Shown here in pieces: positions 63,991 to 64,000 of a stretch of DNA of 64,000 nucleotides (position 1 is its first letter; every line of letters starts with the position of its first letter). Source of the stretch: Cepaea nemoralis. Lineage: Eukaryota; Mollusca; Gastropoda; Stylommatophora; Helicidae. Location of the stretch: assembly GCA_014155875.1 (NCBI GenBank), contig JACEFZ010025809.1, positions 685,001-749,000 on the forward strand, given 5' to 3'. Made by a program: the position numbers and the translations under genes. The notes under the pieces are model-generated. The model saw only the letters and a program-made list of their open reading frames with translations. It searched no databases and was not told where the DNA came from.

Positions 63991-64000
63991 GTCGACCTAG

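Overview
This is a repeat-dominated nuclear DNA window from an invertebrate animal, not from a microbe. It has tRNA-derived SINEs, RTE-type and I-like non-LTR retrotransposons, gypsy-type gag relics, hAT and mariner relics, a Polinton/adintovirus-class element, long microsatellites and a 75-bp satellite. A mollusc or another lophotrochozoan is my best guess. It rests on the repeat mix and a remembered repeat motif (50030-50310), so it is tentative. No rRNA, tRNA, CRISPR array or recognisable conserved host housekeeping gene is visible.

Layout. 1-1330: broken retrotransposon gag. 1437-11645: a 75-bp satellite with a 1340-bp higher-order repeat, interrupted by a nearly full-length RTE element (5871-8878) and two copies of one SINE fragment. 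11646-13519: gypsy-type gag/nucleocapsid relic (minus), followed by a 15-bp repeat and a (CT)n tract. 14148-16440: nothing recognised. 16441-17912: I-like LINE fragment. From about 17.9 to 55.5 kb there is a tandemly duplicated locus, four units by my reading, each carrying or once carrying a small gene for a secreted, dibasic-site precursor-like protein (21133, 42875, relic at 50380, 53667). Later insertions have pulled the units apart. The array is followed by SINEs, RTE fragments, a second hAT MITE and quieter DNA to 64 kb.

Unit 1 is followed by an I-like LINE (22637-24834) truncated by a Polinton-class viral element (24835-33885). That element keeps a packaging ATPase, a conserved basic protein, integrase with chromodomain, membrane protein, penton, minor capsid protein, major capsid protein, protease, a PC4-like protein and an opposing DNA polymerase B. 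ATPase, integrase, polymerase and the tail of the minor capsid protein are broken; the penton, major capsid, protease and PC4-like frames are open. The right end is lost. Unit 2 contains a complete LTR retrotransposon (35853-42281, 608-bp LTRs, 5-bp target duplication). It has no reverse transcriptase and instead encodes a 437-residue protein: a retropepsin-like segment without its active site, then a long 11-residue repeat domain. Its RTE copy holds a nest of LINE, RTE, SINE and SINE insertions (44808-46978).

The best candidates for something undescribed are the 11-mer-repeat protein of the LTR element, the secreted precursor family whose last member has fourteen 60-bp repeats, and the end-overlapping gene chain plus PC4-like gene of the Polinton. 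Functional statements are homology judgements made by eye; no search was run.
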